Below are positions 35,939 through 49,600 of a stretch of 64,000 bases of DNA, piece after piece. Made by a program: the position numbers and the translations under genes. Origin of the DNA: Oryzias latipes (lineage: Eukaryota > Chordata > Actinopteri > Beloniformes > Adrianichthyidae). Numbering within the stretch: position 1 is the stretch's first letter; each line of letters starts with the position of its first letter. Below the pieces are notes generated by a model. It was not told where the DNA came from. It ran no database searches and worked only from the letters and a program-made list of their open reading frames with translations. The stretch lies in NCBI RefSeq assembly GCF_002234675.1, contig NC_019880.2, forward strand, positions 14,125,756 to 14,189,755, in the 5' to 3' direction.

Positions 35939-37084
35939 GCACCAGTTGACCTCTCATTTTCCTGTCTGCAGATATGATGTTCCACATCTGACATTTTGTT
36001 TTCCTGCAGTGGCAGCCCTGTTACAGTACGTCTCATCTGCTTTCTGTCACTTTCACACATCATCAATTTCCGACAACTCAATGACAAAACAATGTCTGCA
36101 GAAAAAAGGACGAGAGGAAAAGAGGAAAACATTTTTTTTTATTGGCTTGACTAAAAATTACAGGTGAGCATTGACCTGCAATTGCAGGTCCTTGATGCAC
36201 TTGCATGCATGTTTAGAGACAAAAGAAGAAGGAGCCTTTAGTTCACCAGCGAACTGCAAACTGATTTTTACACAAACAGTGTAAAAATTGTCTGGTCCAA
36301 AATAATTCAACATAGGAACAGAGACAAACACATGGTCTGGGTTTATACCTATTTTTGCCTTTGTGGTGAGATCAAAAAATTAAGACAGCTAGTCTGCGTC
36401 TCCTGAGCAGACTAGTCTAGCCTATTTGCTTGGGTCCTTTGTGATGGGGTCCTGTGTGACCAAAATGACTTTCGATCAACTGTGAGCAAACCAGTAGCTG
36501 GCATTTCTACAGGCTTTGTCAATCTACAACAGTCATTTAAAAAATTGATAGAGAGATAAAGTTATTGTTTGACCTTTTTCATTGGTAGCGTCAAGATATT
36601 TCTGTACCCCCTTAAATTGATTGAGGTAACAGGCACCGAGACGTTCAAAGATCTAAAAAGCTTTTTTGATAGAAAGGCTCCAGTTGAGGTAACAGAAACT
36701 CCAGCTGAAGTTTTGTGTTTAAAGCTTTTTCTTTTCCCCAGCCATATGGAGCTTTTAAGTCATAATTTAATCATCCAGCATACCAATTATTTATTAATCA
36801 GTATTAAGTGATTTGTTTTGTCTAATAATGCAAATGAAAACCTTTTCTTCAGTATTACCAAAAACAGGGCGAAAAATTATCTAATATAGAAGTAAATGTC
36901 ACAAATTTGCATATTCAACTGGCTTTTTGCATGGACAATATAAAGATGAAAGCAGCAGCAAGCAGGTCTGCAGCGGACTGTTTGACTTTAATATTGTGGT
37001 CAAAAGCATGTGTCCAGAGGCTTACTTACAGCGGAGTGGGGGCTTTTGATGTCAGTTTCTCTTGTGTGCAAGCCTCATGGCTTT

Positions 37085-37107
37085 TAATGAGGCAACCTGC
37101 CTCATTA
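37085..37107. repeat. Perfect 10-bp palindrome with 3-base spacer
   Basis: TAATGAGGCA, spacer ACC, then TGCCTCATTA. It could be a symmetric protein-binding site (each half contains a TAAT homeodomain core) or a small hairpin. The surrounding 36950-37230 is relatively GC-rich for this region. Confidence 0.7.
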
Positions 37108-37654
37108 TCGCGGCCATGTGAGGCCCCTAAACAGCCACCTAGTGGGACAACCTCTACTCGCCGTTCTGGGTCTGCAAATTACAGCTGCTTAGCCCCTCAT
37201 TGGAACAGACTCCAGCCTAGTCAGACTTTCTAATGGCGCTCAGGAGACACAGACTTGTATCTACACATATTCTTTATCAAGGCTTATTTGGTAGTTCTTT
37301 CGGCTGTTCTATTGTAGGGAAACTTTGAAACATAAGGTGTGAATTTGGAATGTTCTTCCAATCATTTAAGTGTTCAATATGCAGTTCCAAAAAACAGCCA
37401 AAATGTCTTCACTGTAAACCCGAACAGAACAATGAGCTCCAAAGTTTTACCATCATAGAACTCAAAAGTAGCAACCAAGTCAAGTCAGCATAAAGCCTAT
37501 AAGCCGATCGAAGTTTGACTTCAGTTAAATCTTTATTTGACTAAAACATTTTGAGTAAATTAAACGTCGGTGTCAAAACTTATAAGTGAAGACACGTGAC
37601 ATAACTTACGCCCATGAACGTTATGAGACGAAGTCAGCCTCATAGATTTTTTGA

Positions 37655-37830
37655 GATGCGGAGGCGCAGCAGTAAGTGTGCCTGCCAGACTAACAAGACC
37701 TTGGTTCAAGTTCTGTAACACAACACCTTATTGTGTGGAGCTTGCATGTGTTGGGTGTTTAGGTGTCAACTCAAACATTCTAAATTCTTTCTTCTACCAT
37801 AGGCAGCCCCCTGATCCAGAGAGGATTGAC
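37655..37830 (+). repeat. Diverged tRNA-like dispersed element
   Basis: GATGCGGAGGCGCAGCAGTA, then AGACCTTGGTTCAAGTTCTG (B-box-like) and TGTGTGGAGCTTGCATGTGT align with the sense copy at 34191. Confidence 0.55.
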
Positions 37831-38580
37831 AATGAGTAAAAAGTTATGATTTAGTTAAAGTGTTAGTGTCAACTTCAACATTCTAAATTCTGATTAACTT
37901 ATAATTTTTAAGCAAGACAACTTAAAAAATATGTAATCAGTTTCCTCATATTTTGAGTTCACTGAACCTATTCAGGTTTACAGTGTTGTTAAGTGTTTGT
38001 CCCCAGTCATATTTTAAAAGTAATCTCTCTTGTTCATGTCTCCTCTTTTTGCTCCTAGTGTGTGCTCGTCTCGCATCTTTGTGGATCATTCTTGATGTGT
38101 TTGTGCCAAAAACTCCTCGCTCCGTTTAGTCATTACCAGCGCAGAAGCAGTTCAAAATCACAAATCAAGCTAACCTGCAGGCATTTGGACTGTGGGAGAA
38201 AAATAGAGGCGCCTCAGAAAAATGTGACGGGGAGAACAGGGAAACTGGAGATAGGAAACTGAAGTCATCGTCTAAGAGAGTACAGAGAGTAATTACAGAA
38301 GTAACAAAGCCTTAGTCACAACTGCCTTAAGAGTATATATGGTCTCAAAACATTAAGGTCGTGGATCGCTCGGTGGACCCGTATAGCCAAAATATTCATG
38401 CACATTTTTATCTATAAGCATACTGTGGGTGTCAGGTTGTAGTGAACACTTAAACAACACACAAAGGTAAGTAGGGGGGAAGTAGGTGGCGCTCAAGCGT
38501 GCAGTCTTACTGTTACAAATGAAGAAATTACCCCACAAGAGCATATTTTGTGTGGGCATCCTACGGGTGTCACTTACGTG

Positions 38581-38618
38581 TCACCTGCAAACCCCGTACG
38601 TTCAGCATTTGCAGGTGA
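38581..38618. repeat. Perfect 11-bp inverted repeat (hairpin)
   Basis: TCACCTGCAAA and TTTGCAGGTGA flank a 16-base loop. It lies about 70 bp from a longer hairpin within the same CpG-rich patch. Confidence 0.75.
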
Positions 38619-38688
38619 TCAGTACGCGCGCCTCCCTAACAAAAAGAGTGTGGTGTAAGATAACCGCACGACAGACAGCATCACCAAC

Positions 38689-38748
38689 AAGGCTGAGGAA
38701 AGTTGCACACACCTATGACGACAGGTGCGTGTAACTTCTCTCAGCCTT
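38689..38748. repeat. 26-bp-arm hairpin with 8-base loop
   Basis: The arms 38689-38714 and 38723-38748 are complementary at 22 of 26 positions, and all four differences are transitions. As RNA, either strand would keep two of these as G-U pairs. The loop is ATGACGAC. The stem is shorter than a typical microRNA precursor but far longer than expected by chance. It may be a foldback transposon remnant or a small-RNA precursor. Confidence 0.75.
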
Positions 38749-40735
38749 ACTAATACTTCACGATACATTTACCACACACACATTCAGTTTTCATGACATC
38801 CCTTGTGGTGCCCATGCGCACCTCAAAGGAACTTTAAAAACTCTTAGCTTAGGTTTTATTGGGATTTATTCACTTAGTTTATTCATTTAAACTTTACGGA
38901 TAAGCTCCTTGATATGCAACATACTGTTTTCAAGAGGGTCTTCTGTATCGAACATTTACAAAAGAAAGAAAATAATAAAAAAAAGAAAAAAAAGAGAAAA
39001 GAAACACTGCAATGTAGCTCGCAGCATGCACAGACTCACACACACACACCCACAAACATACCGGTGTTTTATATTCATTTGCCTTGAATGACATGGCAGA
39101 AAATATTGACCAAGGATTTTTATGTAGCTTGTATGCTTTCATACTGACTCAAAGTATTCCCAGATTTCATATTTTGGTTTTAGTATTTGTTAAAAGACTG
39201 ATATTTTAACAAAGAAACACAGACTTATCTGGTTTGTAATCTCCCTAATTGCATGAAAAAACAACAGAAAACAACCAGCATTTATTGTGAAAATGGAGTT
39301 CATCCAGAAGGTCTTTTGGGAGTCTTTCTGTACCGAACAAAGTCAACAGTCACTCAGCTTGTTCCTTTATGAAAATTAATCTTCACTAAAATAGTTTTCA
39401 TTGCCCAGAGCAGCAGCCAAGGTGCAGAACAGTAATTGGTTGAGATGTCTGTCAGGAGTCCTCAGTGGCCCGATACCTGCAGGCTGTTACCCAGCACTAC
39501 CCCAAAGTTCTTGCAGAAGGGTTTGTCAGCAGGCATTTGTGCCCTTCATGTGATTCTCTACCCGTTTTTGCAGAGAGTTTAGAAGCTAACCATGCTCCAA
39601 AATGCTTTCTGCCGGGATAACATTCTCATTCTGGATTAAAAATAATGAGATAAAGCATGACCGTCCTTATCATCAGCAACAACCAAGAACGTCTCAATTC
39701 CAATGAATGTGGACTGACAGAGTCATTACAGATAAAATGTTTGTGGCTTTATTATGATCTGATCTTTACATCTGCCAGCTAGGGTGTTAAAAGACTTGGA
39801 AAAAAAATCCCAATAAAACTAAAAGACCATTGTTTTGTCTTTAATCAATAAGTAATTTTTCCTTACATAAAAAACAGCAGCAGATATTCTATGAAGACAA
39901 TAATCTAAAACCACTAAAGTTATATCCTAAGGCCAAAAAGAAAACATAAAGCTGTGTAAAATATAGCAGTAAGATGCATTTATAAGCTTTTGCTGAAGGG
40001 AAATTAACTGGGGAACACACTGAGGGCTTTTAAAATGAATCAAATTACACTGTTTGTCATTTTTGCCCCTCCTTTGTGGTGTCTAGGGTAAAATTACCTG
40101 ATCTGTGCAACTTCTTCTCAGGGGAGCAGAGAGTTATAGAGGGCTGCCTGGTCTAAGTGCCTCTTTGCACCCTGTTGGTGCTGCAGCAGCCTCTTGTCAA
40201 ACATTTCTCTGCAGAACGCCCCAGGTGGCAGAACAGATGCAAGCGCTACACACCCTAATGGAGCAGGCATAAATTAAGAACACTGACAAGATCAAAGCTA
40301 CAAATGATGTTGCAACATAAAAGTAAGGCAGGTGGAGATTGTTTTTTTTTGTTTTCCTTCCAGGAAAAGCTACACTGGAGTGTTTTGTAGCTCTCAACAT
40401 TAAATTAAAATATTAATATTTACCCACATCAGTAAGATTTTTATAATTCCTACAGCCTTAATTGGTCAAAAAGGGGTTCAATTACAAGAAAAAGGATACA
40501 CAAAGTCATATATGAACATACTATTTAGACATGTATCTCAAGCAGAACAAACTTAAGAAAAGACAACCTGCTAAAGGCAACGTATATCCAAAAGGGGATA
40601 CAAAATGTTGTATAAGAATATGTTCATGTAGGAACAGCTGTAATTTTCTAATAACTCAGCTCTTCAGGAAATAAAACAGTTTAATGTAAAAGCATCAAAA
40701 CGAACTAATAAAATTGTGGACTGATTTGACTATTC

Positions 40736-40890
40736 AATTCAATTCAATTCTATTTATATAGCCCAATTTTCTGACAATTCCAAAAAAAAGGAGCAACCTC
40801 TTGGATGTCCACGTGAAGGAGGGATCCTCACCCAGGACGACAAAAAGATGTACCAGAACTCTCCAGCAGATGGGCTTCATCAAGATGGGG
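40736..40890 (+). repeat. SINE/LINE-tail type repeat (TTCAATTCAATT family)
   Basis: Starts with tandem ATTCA units and CTATTTATATAGCCCAATTT, a hallmark of a very common fish repeat. It is followed by GGATCCTCACCCAGGACGAC and CTCCAGCAGATG. A related fragment in the opposite orientation is at about 55210-55262. Confidence 0.7.
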
Positions 40891-43800
40891 TTGGGGGACG
40901 GCTGGGGGCGCGACTATTGTTTTTTATATGTGCAGCTATTATACTTTGGCAAAATTTGGAATTTTTCTTTTATCTTTATATAGAAACCTTAAACACACAT
41001 TTTTGAAAATTGGCTGACACTGCAAACAGCTAGAGTTCATATAGAAAGGGGCTGAATGATCACAAAGAGCCTAAATGTTACATTCACAACAGGCTCAGCA
41101 ACGGGTGTTCAAGCGACCACTTTCAATGAAAAGTCTATTTAAATGCACCTTCGGGTTTCGGTTTCCAAAATTCTTGCTGTCAAACGCTTCTACGCAAGTT
41201 TTTCTGTCCAGTTTTGGGCTTTATACACAAAACGTACGTCCATTCAACACGAGTTGCAAATTAAACATCTATCATCTCGAATTATGATCAATCATGGACT
41301 CTGTTTTGGTAGTGACGTATGGATGGCGTCCTTTTTCAGTCATAGAAGTGCCAACAGTTTCAAAATTGATCACAGAAAAGGAATTAATAGTCGCAATATT
41401 TTTCCAGCCAGAATTCTGACATCAAGTCTATTATATATTGGAATAGAGCTGTAAAAAAAAGGCCTGGAGCAAGATTCACAAGATTTGCATGACTTTGGCA
41501 TTTCACACCAATCCTCCGCCCACTGTTGATTTGAGCACTAGTATCGGTTAGCGGCAGTCCAATGTGAACACCGTATGCTATAAATGCATTTAAGAACCCA
41601 TGTTCAGCCAGAGACAGCTCATCTCCTTCCTGTAAATACCCTACAGCACCCTAAAGGGAATTCTCCACAGTGTGAGAACCTCTGAATTAGACCAAAACCC
41701 TACCCTCCATTGTCAGATTCAAATCAAAACAAAAAACAGATGTAGGTACTGAAATGACCACTTATTGAGATGGTGGAGTAAACCCATCTTAGACCTCAAG
41801 TTTTAACCATCCAGTCCCATAGATGACATCTGGGATTTGGGACTCCAGCGTGTTTATGTCTAAGGTTCACATTTTTGGTTGCAACTGGTGAGATTTAGAT
41901 AAAATGGTCCTTCAACTGAGTTATCATGGTCCTGTCACTTGCAGATCAGTCTGCCATCATTCAAGTTTACTCATGATCTTTTTTATGGCACGTTATAAAA
42001 CAAAAATCAGGATTGGTTGGGAATCGTGTCCAGTGTTCTGGATTTTTGGTCATGTGACAGAATTAAATTGTAAGATTTACTACAAAATAGAAGCATGCCG
42101 GTAGTTTTAGTTAGCAGACACGATGACCACTTCCATGAGCTGACCTCCCCTTCCTCCACCCTCCTGTTAGATACAGAAGACATTTCAAACAGCAAACCTT
42201 TTTTTAAAACCCTGTGACAGTTCACCAGGTCTCCTATTTCAATTATTCAATACATTTGGCTCTGACACTCTGAATGACACAAATCGATTTTGGCGCTCAT
42301 CCAGTGACCAGTAAATGGACCATGAAGTGGAAATTCAAAACTGCTCAGAAAATTACAGCGACATCATGAAAAGCTTTTAGAGCCGTGGCCCAGATTTGAA
42401 TTAGTCAGCAGAATGTCAATTGCATTAGCACTTCCTTTTGGTCACAGCAGTTATTATTCATATGGAACAGATGTCTCAAGAATTAATTTGGGGGTTATTG
42501 TTCTGCAGTTTTACAATAGTTCTAGTCACACGGTTATTGAACTCTAATTCTATTTATGTTTGGAAACAGTAATATTGTTGTAGCCCATGATTTTCTGCAT
42601 GACGTAAATAATTATAAACCCTCATTTGTTTCATCTTCCACTTTGTTAAGTTAAATAAAATGATTTTTCGTCTGCCAGAAAATCCCTGAAGTGTTGAAGG
42701 GAACAGAGATGAAGAAAGATGGTTTTATGTCTGACATTTTCTATCTCACACACTTATTCTTCTCAGATCCCATCCGTCTATATAATCCCTTCACCTTTGA
42801 GCCCCGATTCATCCACAGCCAGAAGCACAACCATGTCTGAGGTTTTCCACTTCCAGGAGTGCAGTTCTCATCAATATCATTAAGCTTAGAGTTTTTTTTT
42901 TTTATATACTTCTGTAATGTTCTGACATTTCAAAAATACTGACTTTAAAAGACACAGATTAGAAGCACGATATTACATATAAAGGGGAAAGATTAAGAAC
43001 ATTGATAGAAAAAAAAACATATCTGGGTCACTTGTGAGTACAAAAAAATCTGCATTCATGAACTATGCGCAATTTTACAATGCAAACTTAAAAAAAGTGT
43101 TTCTCGTTGTAACAAATACTGCCAATAATTGTCTTTATTTTTTGCTATTTGACTTTATTAAAGTGCATCTATTTTACATAACCTGTATAGTAAGAAAATA
43201 TCAATTTTCTTTTGAAAAATACTTTTGCTCACATATTCAGTTAAAGCTATTTCTTTGGCTGTAATCATTGATAATGATTGTTGTCCAATAAATGTGCAGC
43301 TTCATAGCTAAATACAGAGCATAGATACAGATAGATACAGAGCAGGAAAACAAAGAAAAAACAACTTCTGCTCAGACTGACAGCAAAGAAAGGCCAAATG
43401 GGGCTCTTTATAGGAAATAGAAATGCTAACAAATTATTTTATCAAAGTGAAAATGTCAAAGAGAAAATGCCATTCTGAAAATGTTTTATCTTGATGATGC
43501 TGCTTCAGCACACATGATAAACCAAAAAGTAAAAGTCTTTTGCAAAATGTGCCAGAGTCAAAGCCTGCAGTTTGAGATATACAGCCACATCACACAGGAA
43601 GGTCTTATTTGAAGTAGATGAAAATGGCAGTGAAGGCGCCGTCCTTTCCTTTCTGCAGAGATGTGTGGCTGGATTCACATGAAGGAACAACCATCACAGG
43701 GTTGGAGGGCCAGATTGTTCCTTCTGACATAAAATACTTAGTTATTGTATGGGTGACAGCATTTCTGTGTGGTTACATTTGCAACATCATTTGTTGGACA

Positions 43801-44350
43801 ACATTCATCTTTTCAGAAATTAAATGGACAGACACCAAGAAAATGCATTACTTGTTTGGATTATATGGAGGTATTAATACAATCTGTTTCTGGTGGTACT
43901 CTTCCACTCTATAAAAATAAAATAAAATGTAAAAAAAAAACATACCCAGGAGGGTGTTAAATGTATATATATATGACCAAAAATTGCCTTTGTTGCTACA
44001 TTTTGTAGACCATCAATAAAAGCTGCATTAGAGCCAATTCTCGCATTCTGTTAAAATAGAACGCATGTTTTTATCCCTTTGTCTAAAATGCTTTTTTAGG
44101 TTTTAGATTATAAGTTAGTGTACCTGCAACTGAAAGGAATGAAAAATGACCCAAGTAGCAATGAGGAACAGTCGTGACAACTCACTGAATATTCCCTGTA
44201 TGAATAATTTTTTTTTCATGGGGGGGGGGGGTGTTTGTGCAGATATGAATACCTAGGAAGTAAAAAGATAGACGTTTTGTAAATATTTATTTTTGTGTCA
44301 GATAGGGTATTTAAACTTTTAGTCCAGGTCACTTCGCAAAACAAGGGATA
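40891..44350. other. Gene-free stretch
   Basis: No gene was recognised. A 98-codon open frame at 43618-43914 (plus) is hydrophobic at its C-terminal half but resembles nothing known. A poly-G run is near 44221-44230. AT tracts are near 43965. Confidence 0.4.
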
Positions 44351-44354
44351 TAGT

Positions 44355-44600
44355 CAGAAAAAACATGTTCACCTTTTGGCATGTCCCTTCAGGGGCCGCC
44401 ATAGCAAATCAGCTTTCACTGATTCACACAGGTGGTTTGGCAGAGATTTTTATGCCAGATGCCCTTCCGGACACAACCCTGCATATTATCTGGGCTGGGA
44501 ACCAGCACTTGGGGACCCAGACTTGGCACCCCTTGTGGCTGCATAGTTGGGGAGGAGCTCAAAGGGTATTTCCCAAGGACCCAGAAAATTGAATTCTCGA
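44355..44600 (+). repeat. Common fish interspersed repeat (GGATGCCCTTCC type)
   Basis: Contains GGTTTGGCAGAGATTTTTAT, CCAGATGCCCTTCCGGACAC and TATTATCTGGGCTGGGAACC, which match a recurrent fish repeat (probably the 3' end of a non-LTR element). Several small open frames here are accidental. Confidence 0.65.
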
Positions 44601-46656
44601 AAATGCAAAGATGGCAAAGACAAAAATAAGCTTTGTCTTTTCTTAAAGACACACAAGCAGAAGACTATGGGCATGAATAGGACTATCGGCACTGAGCTGA
44701 TTCTGCAGCTCAGAACAGGCAGGACAGGTATGGGCAACTGGCTGAGGAAGCTAACAAAGGCTATTTCCAAATTCCCTCCTCCCTACTCCCTAAAAACAAA
44801 AAAAAAACTATAAAATGCGGGACTATCCACTGCTCTGGATTTGTTAAGCAACCGCTAGACTCATGATGAAGACTTTTATGGTTCAAAAATTACATAAAAT
44901 ACTTTTTTTTTCACAAAAATTGTCCAAATGCAATGCACTGTAGTCTACATGCCCCTATCTGGTAAGCATTGATGCTCACTGGTTTTTCACAGAGACTTCT
45001 GGGAACTTTCTATGACACGCAGTATTGGAATTGTAGATTCGGACGGCTCTACAAAATGGCGAACAAACTACAGTGAGTAGTGAAAGAATTCGAACGCAAC
45101 AAAAAGTCTTTCCGGGGTGGTTAGTTTCAGTATGAGCCGGGGCATTACCCAACCCAGAAAAGGGAGGCTGGCAAAGGTTTTGACTCACATGACAAGAAGT
45201 TCCGCCTCAAACAGTTCCCAAACCCCAATCCACAGTTTTGGATACAGTTCATTGATTCAATCCAGAACCAGGATTTTTCTCAACAGACAGGTAGAAGATC
45301 CAGCAAGGGGCATTGCAGGGCAGATCAGGGTCAAAACAGGATCAGGCAACCAGAGCAGGATTCAAAGCAACAAGCTGTGGAGAAACAACAAATTTCTGGC
45401 GGAGAACTAGTGGTGATCAGAGCAATAAACAGGCAGGTGAACAGATACAGGTGATCAGGGGGATTGGAAGGGGATTGGAAGGTGACACAGACATGGGGAG
45501 GGGACTGTTCTTAAAAAGTTTATCTCATTTTCAATAAATCACAAAAATATGGCTTCTCTTAATTTCAGCAAACAAACAATTATAATTAAAAAGAAAGGCA
45601 AAACCTGATTAGTTGGTTATTTATTTGACCGTACACATTTTCTAGTCAAAACATGCAGCACATTATCTAAAGCTGATTTGCACACATCATATGCAAGCCT
45701 GAAAAATCCAGCCTTTGGGCAAAATCCTCTCAACTCTCGTTCATCCTCTCAGGGGAGGTTAATGCCACAGCATCAGAGATGGATCTGTTCTTGGTTTGTC
45801 CCCTGTCAGCACAATAGAACACCATGGAGGGAAGATCCGGCATGTGCAGCTTCAGTGGCACTCACCTTCATCCCTGCACAAGTGCACTGCTGGCCCTGCA
45901 GCTTTCTCAGATGCCTTTGGCCGTCCTTAAGTGTCGCAGAGATCAGGAGGCGAGGACTAAAGGTTCTTTCTACAAATCTAATAGTGCTAGTAGAAATATA
46001 AAGTAAGATTCTGACAATGGAGTATATTACTGTCTACCAGGTTTCAAAGCAAGATGGCTTTTTTTTTCTTTGTTGAAAAGGAAGATGTAATAAATATTAA
46101 TGTGATGAACTTCCTAGATCTGTTCACTTTTTATTTTTAAAGGTTAGTGGTTCATTTTAACAATGATTCGTTTCATATCATGAATTGTGGTTGTCGATTA
46201 TAGTCGATATTGGTCCATTTCGAATGATCTGATTCACTGACCTAAAAACAATCCAAGACTTCTTTAAACAAAAATTCAACCAGTGTGACTCAGAGATAAA
46301 TACCTGGGTACTGAACAGTTCAGGTGAAGTTTTCCAGATTTCTTGTGTTTCTAATCAAGTGTAAATAAAATGTGTACAAACAAACAAGTAAACTATAATT
46401 AATGGCAAATCCATTCACATTTATGTTTCATAAAGTTCAACTGTTCTTTTTCTTTATCAATAAAATTTTTGAACTAGCCTGGTGTGGTGATGAAGTGACT
46501 TCAGCAGCAGCTTTGTGTTTATCAGTTTTTTCCATTTTTATTGCAACACATGAAAAAAGAGAAATGTCTTCAATGAAAAGCTTTTGAGCACTCACTCCTC
46601 TCAGTAAGAAGGCCCTGGTTCAAATCCAGCCACACAATGCCCGCTGGTCCTTCTTG

Positions 46657-46699
46657 TGCAGGTTGCAATCACGCTCGGCAGACGTGCTTGCAACCTGCA
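46657..46699. repeat. 17-bp-arm hairpin
   Basis: Arms TGCAGGTTGCAATCACG (46657-46673) and CGTGCTTGCAACCTGCA (46683-46699) pair at 16 of 17 positions around a 9-base loop. It lies within or beside a degraded tRNA-like element that starts near 46590 (GAAGGCCCTGGTTCAAATCC). Confidence 0.7.
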
Positions 46700-49600
46700 A
46701 ATGAAACATCTCCAGCATTTTCTTGAGCAGTTGATTTTGAAATTAAAACCTGCACCTTTTTATTTTCCCATAATGCTTAGTTGTTTACGTTAAGTTGCTG
46801 TAATTCGCTGAATTGTAACGTGATGATTCCATGTTGCTTCTCCCAGGTTGAATTGTAACTGTAAGCATGGCAGTGTACAACACAAAAACAACGCCATAAT
46901 GTTTTTTCAGAATTTGCATTGCGGTTTACATACTTTACAACAGGGAAACAGTAGAATATGCTCTATGTTTCACCATACATTTACATCAAAGTTTCACAGT
47001 TTTGGTTTTTCTCCAGGTATTCCGCCTTCCTCCCACAGCCCAAAAAATCCTGGATACGATAATTGTTTGTTCTAAATTGTCTCTATAATCTGAATATGAT
47101 TGTGCAATGTGTCCAACGGAAGCTTCAATAGGCTCCAGCAACCCCTTGACCTCAAAAAGAATTCAGCAAGTTTGAAAGATGCATGGATGAACAAGTCTTT
47201 ATCCTCAAAAGGTCAGACCTATATTTAAATTCTTTGGTGAATACCATGATGTCAAACTTCTTTGCAGGATGCAGAGTTTCCTCTCCAGATGATGACACAG
47301 AAAAATTGTATGATATTCTCATAAAATCAGGTTTAATATATAAAAATAAATACATGAATCCACAATACAGCAAAACAAACATTCCCCAAGGACCATTAGA
47401 GAGCAGAACTTCAGGACAAATGTGCTATGATGGAGGAGAAAAAAACATCATTTATCCAAAATGGCAAAATATGTGATTGGAGCAGACAAAAGACAGCTTA
47501 AGAGAAGAAGAATCTCATGGCAGCAGGCGGACAAACAGTAGTTTAGTGCTGCCATTCTGCTTTGAGGATAAGAGGCTTGGGGATAATGTGAGGTGATCTT
47601 CTTGAAAGCTGGTCTGGAAATGGACCTTTCAACAGCACTCAAATAAATCCCGCGAGGGATGGCTATAAAAGAGGACATTAAACAGTTATTGAACAGCAAA
47701 GCTAAAACCCAGATTTAAATCCCACGGAAACGTTGTGAGCAAACACGCTGCAAAGAAACATAAAAAATGACACGAATTGACAGCCAGTGATGAATTCAAC
47801 TCTTTGTGTTGTTGGAGATTTTATCCCTTTATAACAAAAAAAAAAAAAGGCAAATTTTGTTTTTTCTATAGGATATGAAGAGCATATTGTCGTTAAGCTT
47901 GTGATATTGTTTTTGTTTTTATTAATCACATAAAATGTGTTTTTGGTACCGTATCTTTATTGTTTAATGCTATAATAGTACAGTTTCCTTGTTTATGTTA
48001 TTACACTTTTCCTTTAAATCTTGGTCTATTCTGAATTTACAATTTTTTTATGTCCTGCATTGCTACTTTTCTTTTTTTCATGTCACAAGTTTTTTCCTTG
48101 CACTGTGTTTCACAGCAGGAGGGCATTATGGGTAATACCAAAAGGCTAAAAAAGAAAGTGGAGCAAAGATTAAGGACACTTTTATTATATTTCGTTTAGT
48201 CCGAAGCACTTAATAAGTTTGCAAACATGCAACATTTTAATCTCACTTTGGTCTCGTTTCACATGAAAAAAATCAACATGTTTCTTTAAGCTTAATAAGA
48301 ATGTCAATCACAGGTGTGTGTAAAAACACAGCTGATCGTACCAAGACGGTGTGGGGGACACTGCACAGATTATTATGACTGTTTTAGAAAAGCACACAAT
48401 CTGGAGCCACTGATGTGAACGTTGTATTGGATACGTTTTTTAGTTGAGATCTTCAAAACACAAAAAAAGATCTAAAACATCACAGACATTTTAAACTGTT
48501 CTTTTGCATCAAAATAATGAGCATGGTGATTGCTGGGTTCTTTCATGCAGGTCACCCGTCTCCAGGTTAGCCCATTTTTGGCCCACGGACAGTCCGTATC
48601 TCCCCCAGAAGGACAGGTGTGACCATAAGGCTTTAATGCGCTTAAATTGAATTTAATGTGAGGAATCTTAAGTAAAAACAATTTAGATTGGCAATCATCA
48701 GAGTTGAAGAACAACTTTCTCCCTTCATCTCTCCATCACCTGGTATACAGTAGCTGCCATGGTGTTTGTTTTGCAGTTTTTATGAAAAACTCCTGTCACT
48801 AGTTGGAGACTTGTCTGCAGGTGACCTGCTCCGGGTGACAACACAGACTGTGATTCACGCTGTTGCCTTTTGTTTTTCCACCCTGCAATCTGTCACTCCG
48901 CTACAACCAGCACCATGCAGGGCCCACGACGACAACTTTCAGCCACATCATCAATGGGAATTGTGGAAATTATGCCGTTAGGAAATGAGGATCAATCTTG
49001 TGTGAATCAAACTCCATAAGCCATAAATTATAAACCAAACCTCAACTTAAAAATCTTTGCATTTATGTGTTTTTTAAATATTCAAATAAAAAAAATACAA
49101 TTTTATATTGAACATCGTTTTTGTCAAATCCAAACAGAATTACTATATTTTGCAATTTGTGTATTGACAGCCTAATACTAAGAGGAGGGACATGCAAAAG
49201 CTGGCATTTTTTCATACAGTTTACTTGTCCTTTGTGGTTTTCTCTTTCATAGGCATGCATTTACCTTAGTGGTCCCTGATGGGGTTTGAGTGGATGAATG
49301 ATGGTTTGCACTATCACCTCAAACACAGTGGCTGTAGTGCATCTGAAAGGAGATGTTCAACTGCCTGATGGAACCATGATGTTGGATTTAGTGATGCCTC
49401 TCAGCTTACAGAGCTCTTTTGTGTGAGCTTGCCTTGTCTGTCTACTACCCCCAAGGTTTTCAGGGCTGTCACACTGCTTCTTTTCCAAACACCTCAGACT
49501 TTTCATCCCATGGAAAACACTAAATTCAGGTAATGAGCAATAAGTAGTAAAGGGACAGCTAAAAAAAAAAAACAAGAAAAATCAAACTCAAATATCTGGT

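Larger units (their letters stand above)
35191..40735. other. Gene-free stretch with strong inverted repeats
   Basis: No protein gene was recognised. The stretch holds a poly-C/CA microsatellite (35900-35938), a palindrome (37085-37107), a diverged tRNA-like element (37655-37830) and a CpG-rich patch with two hairpins (38340-38830), listed separately. The segment 39390-39760 has non-repetitive, balanced composition. Confidence 0.45.

Noticed and set aside
43618..43914. 98-codon open frame with a hydrophobic end
   Set aside because: No recognisable family, no good start context and no adjacent exons; within the range expected by chance in 64 kb.
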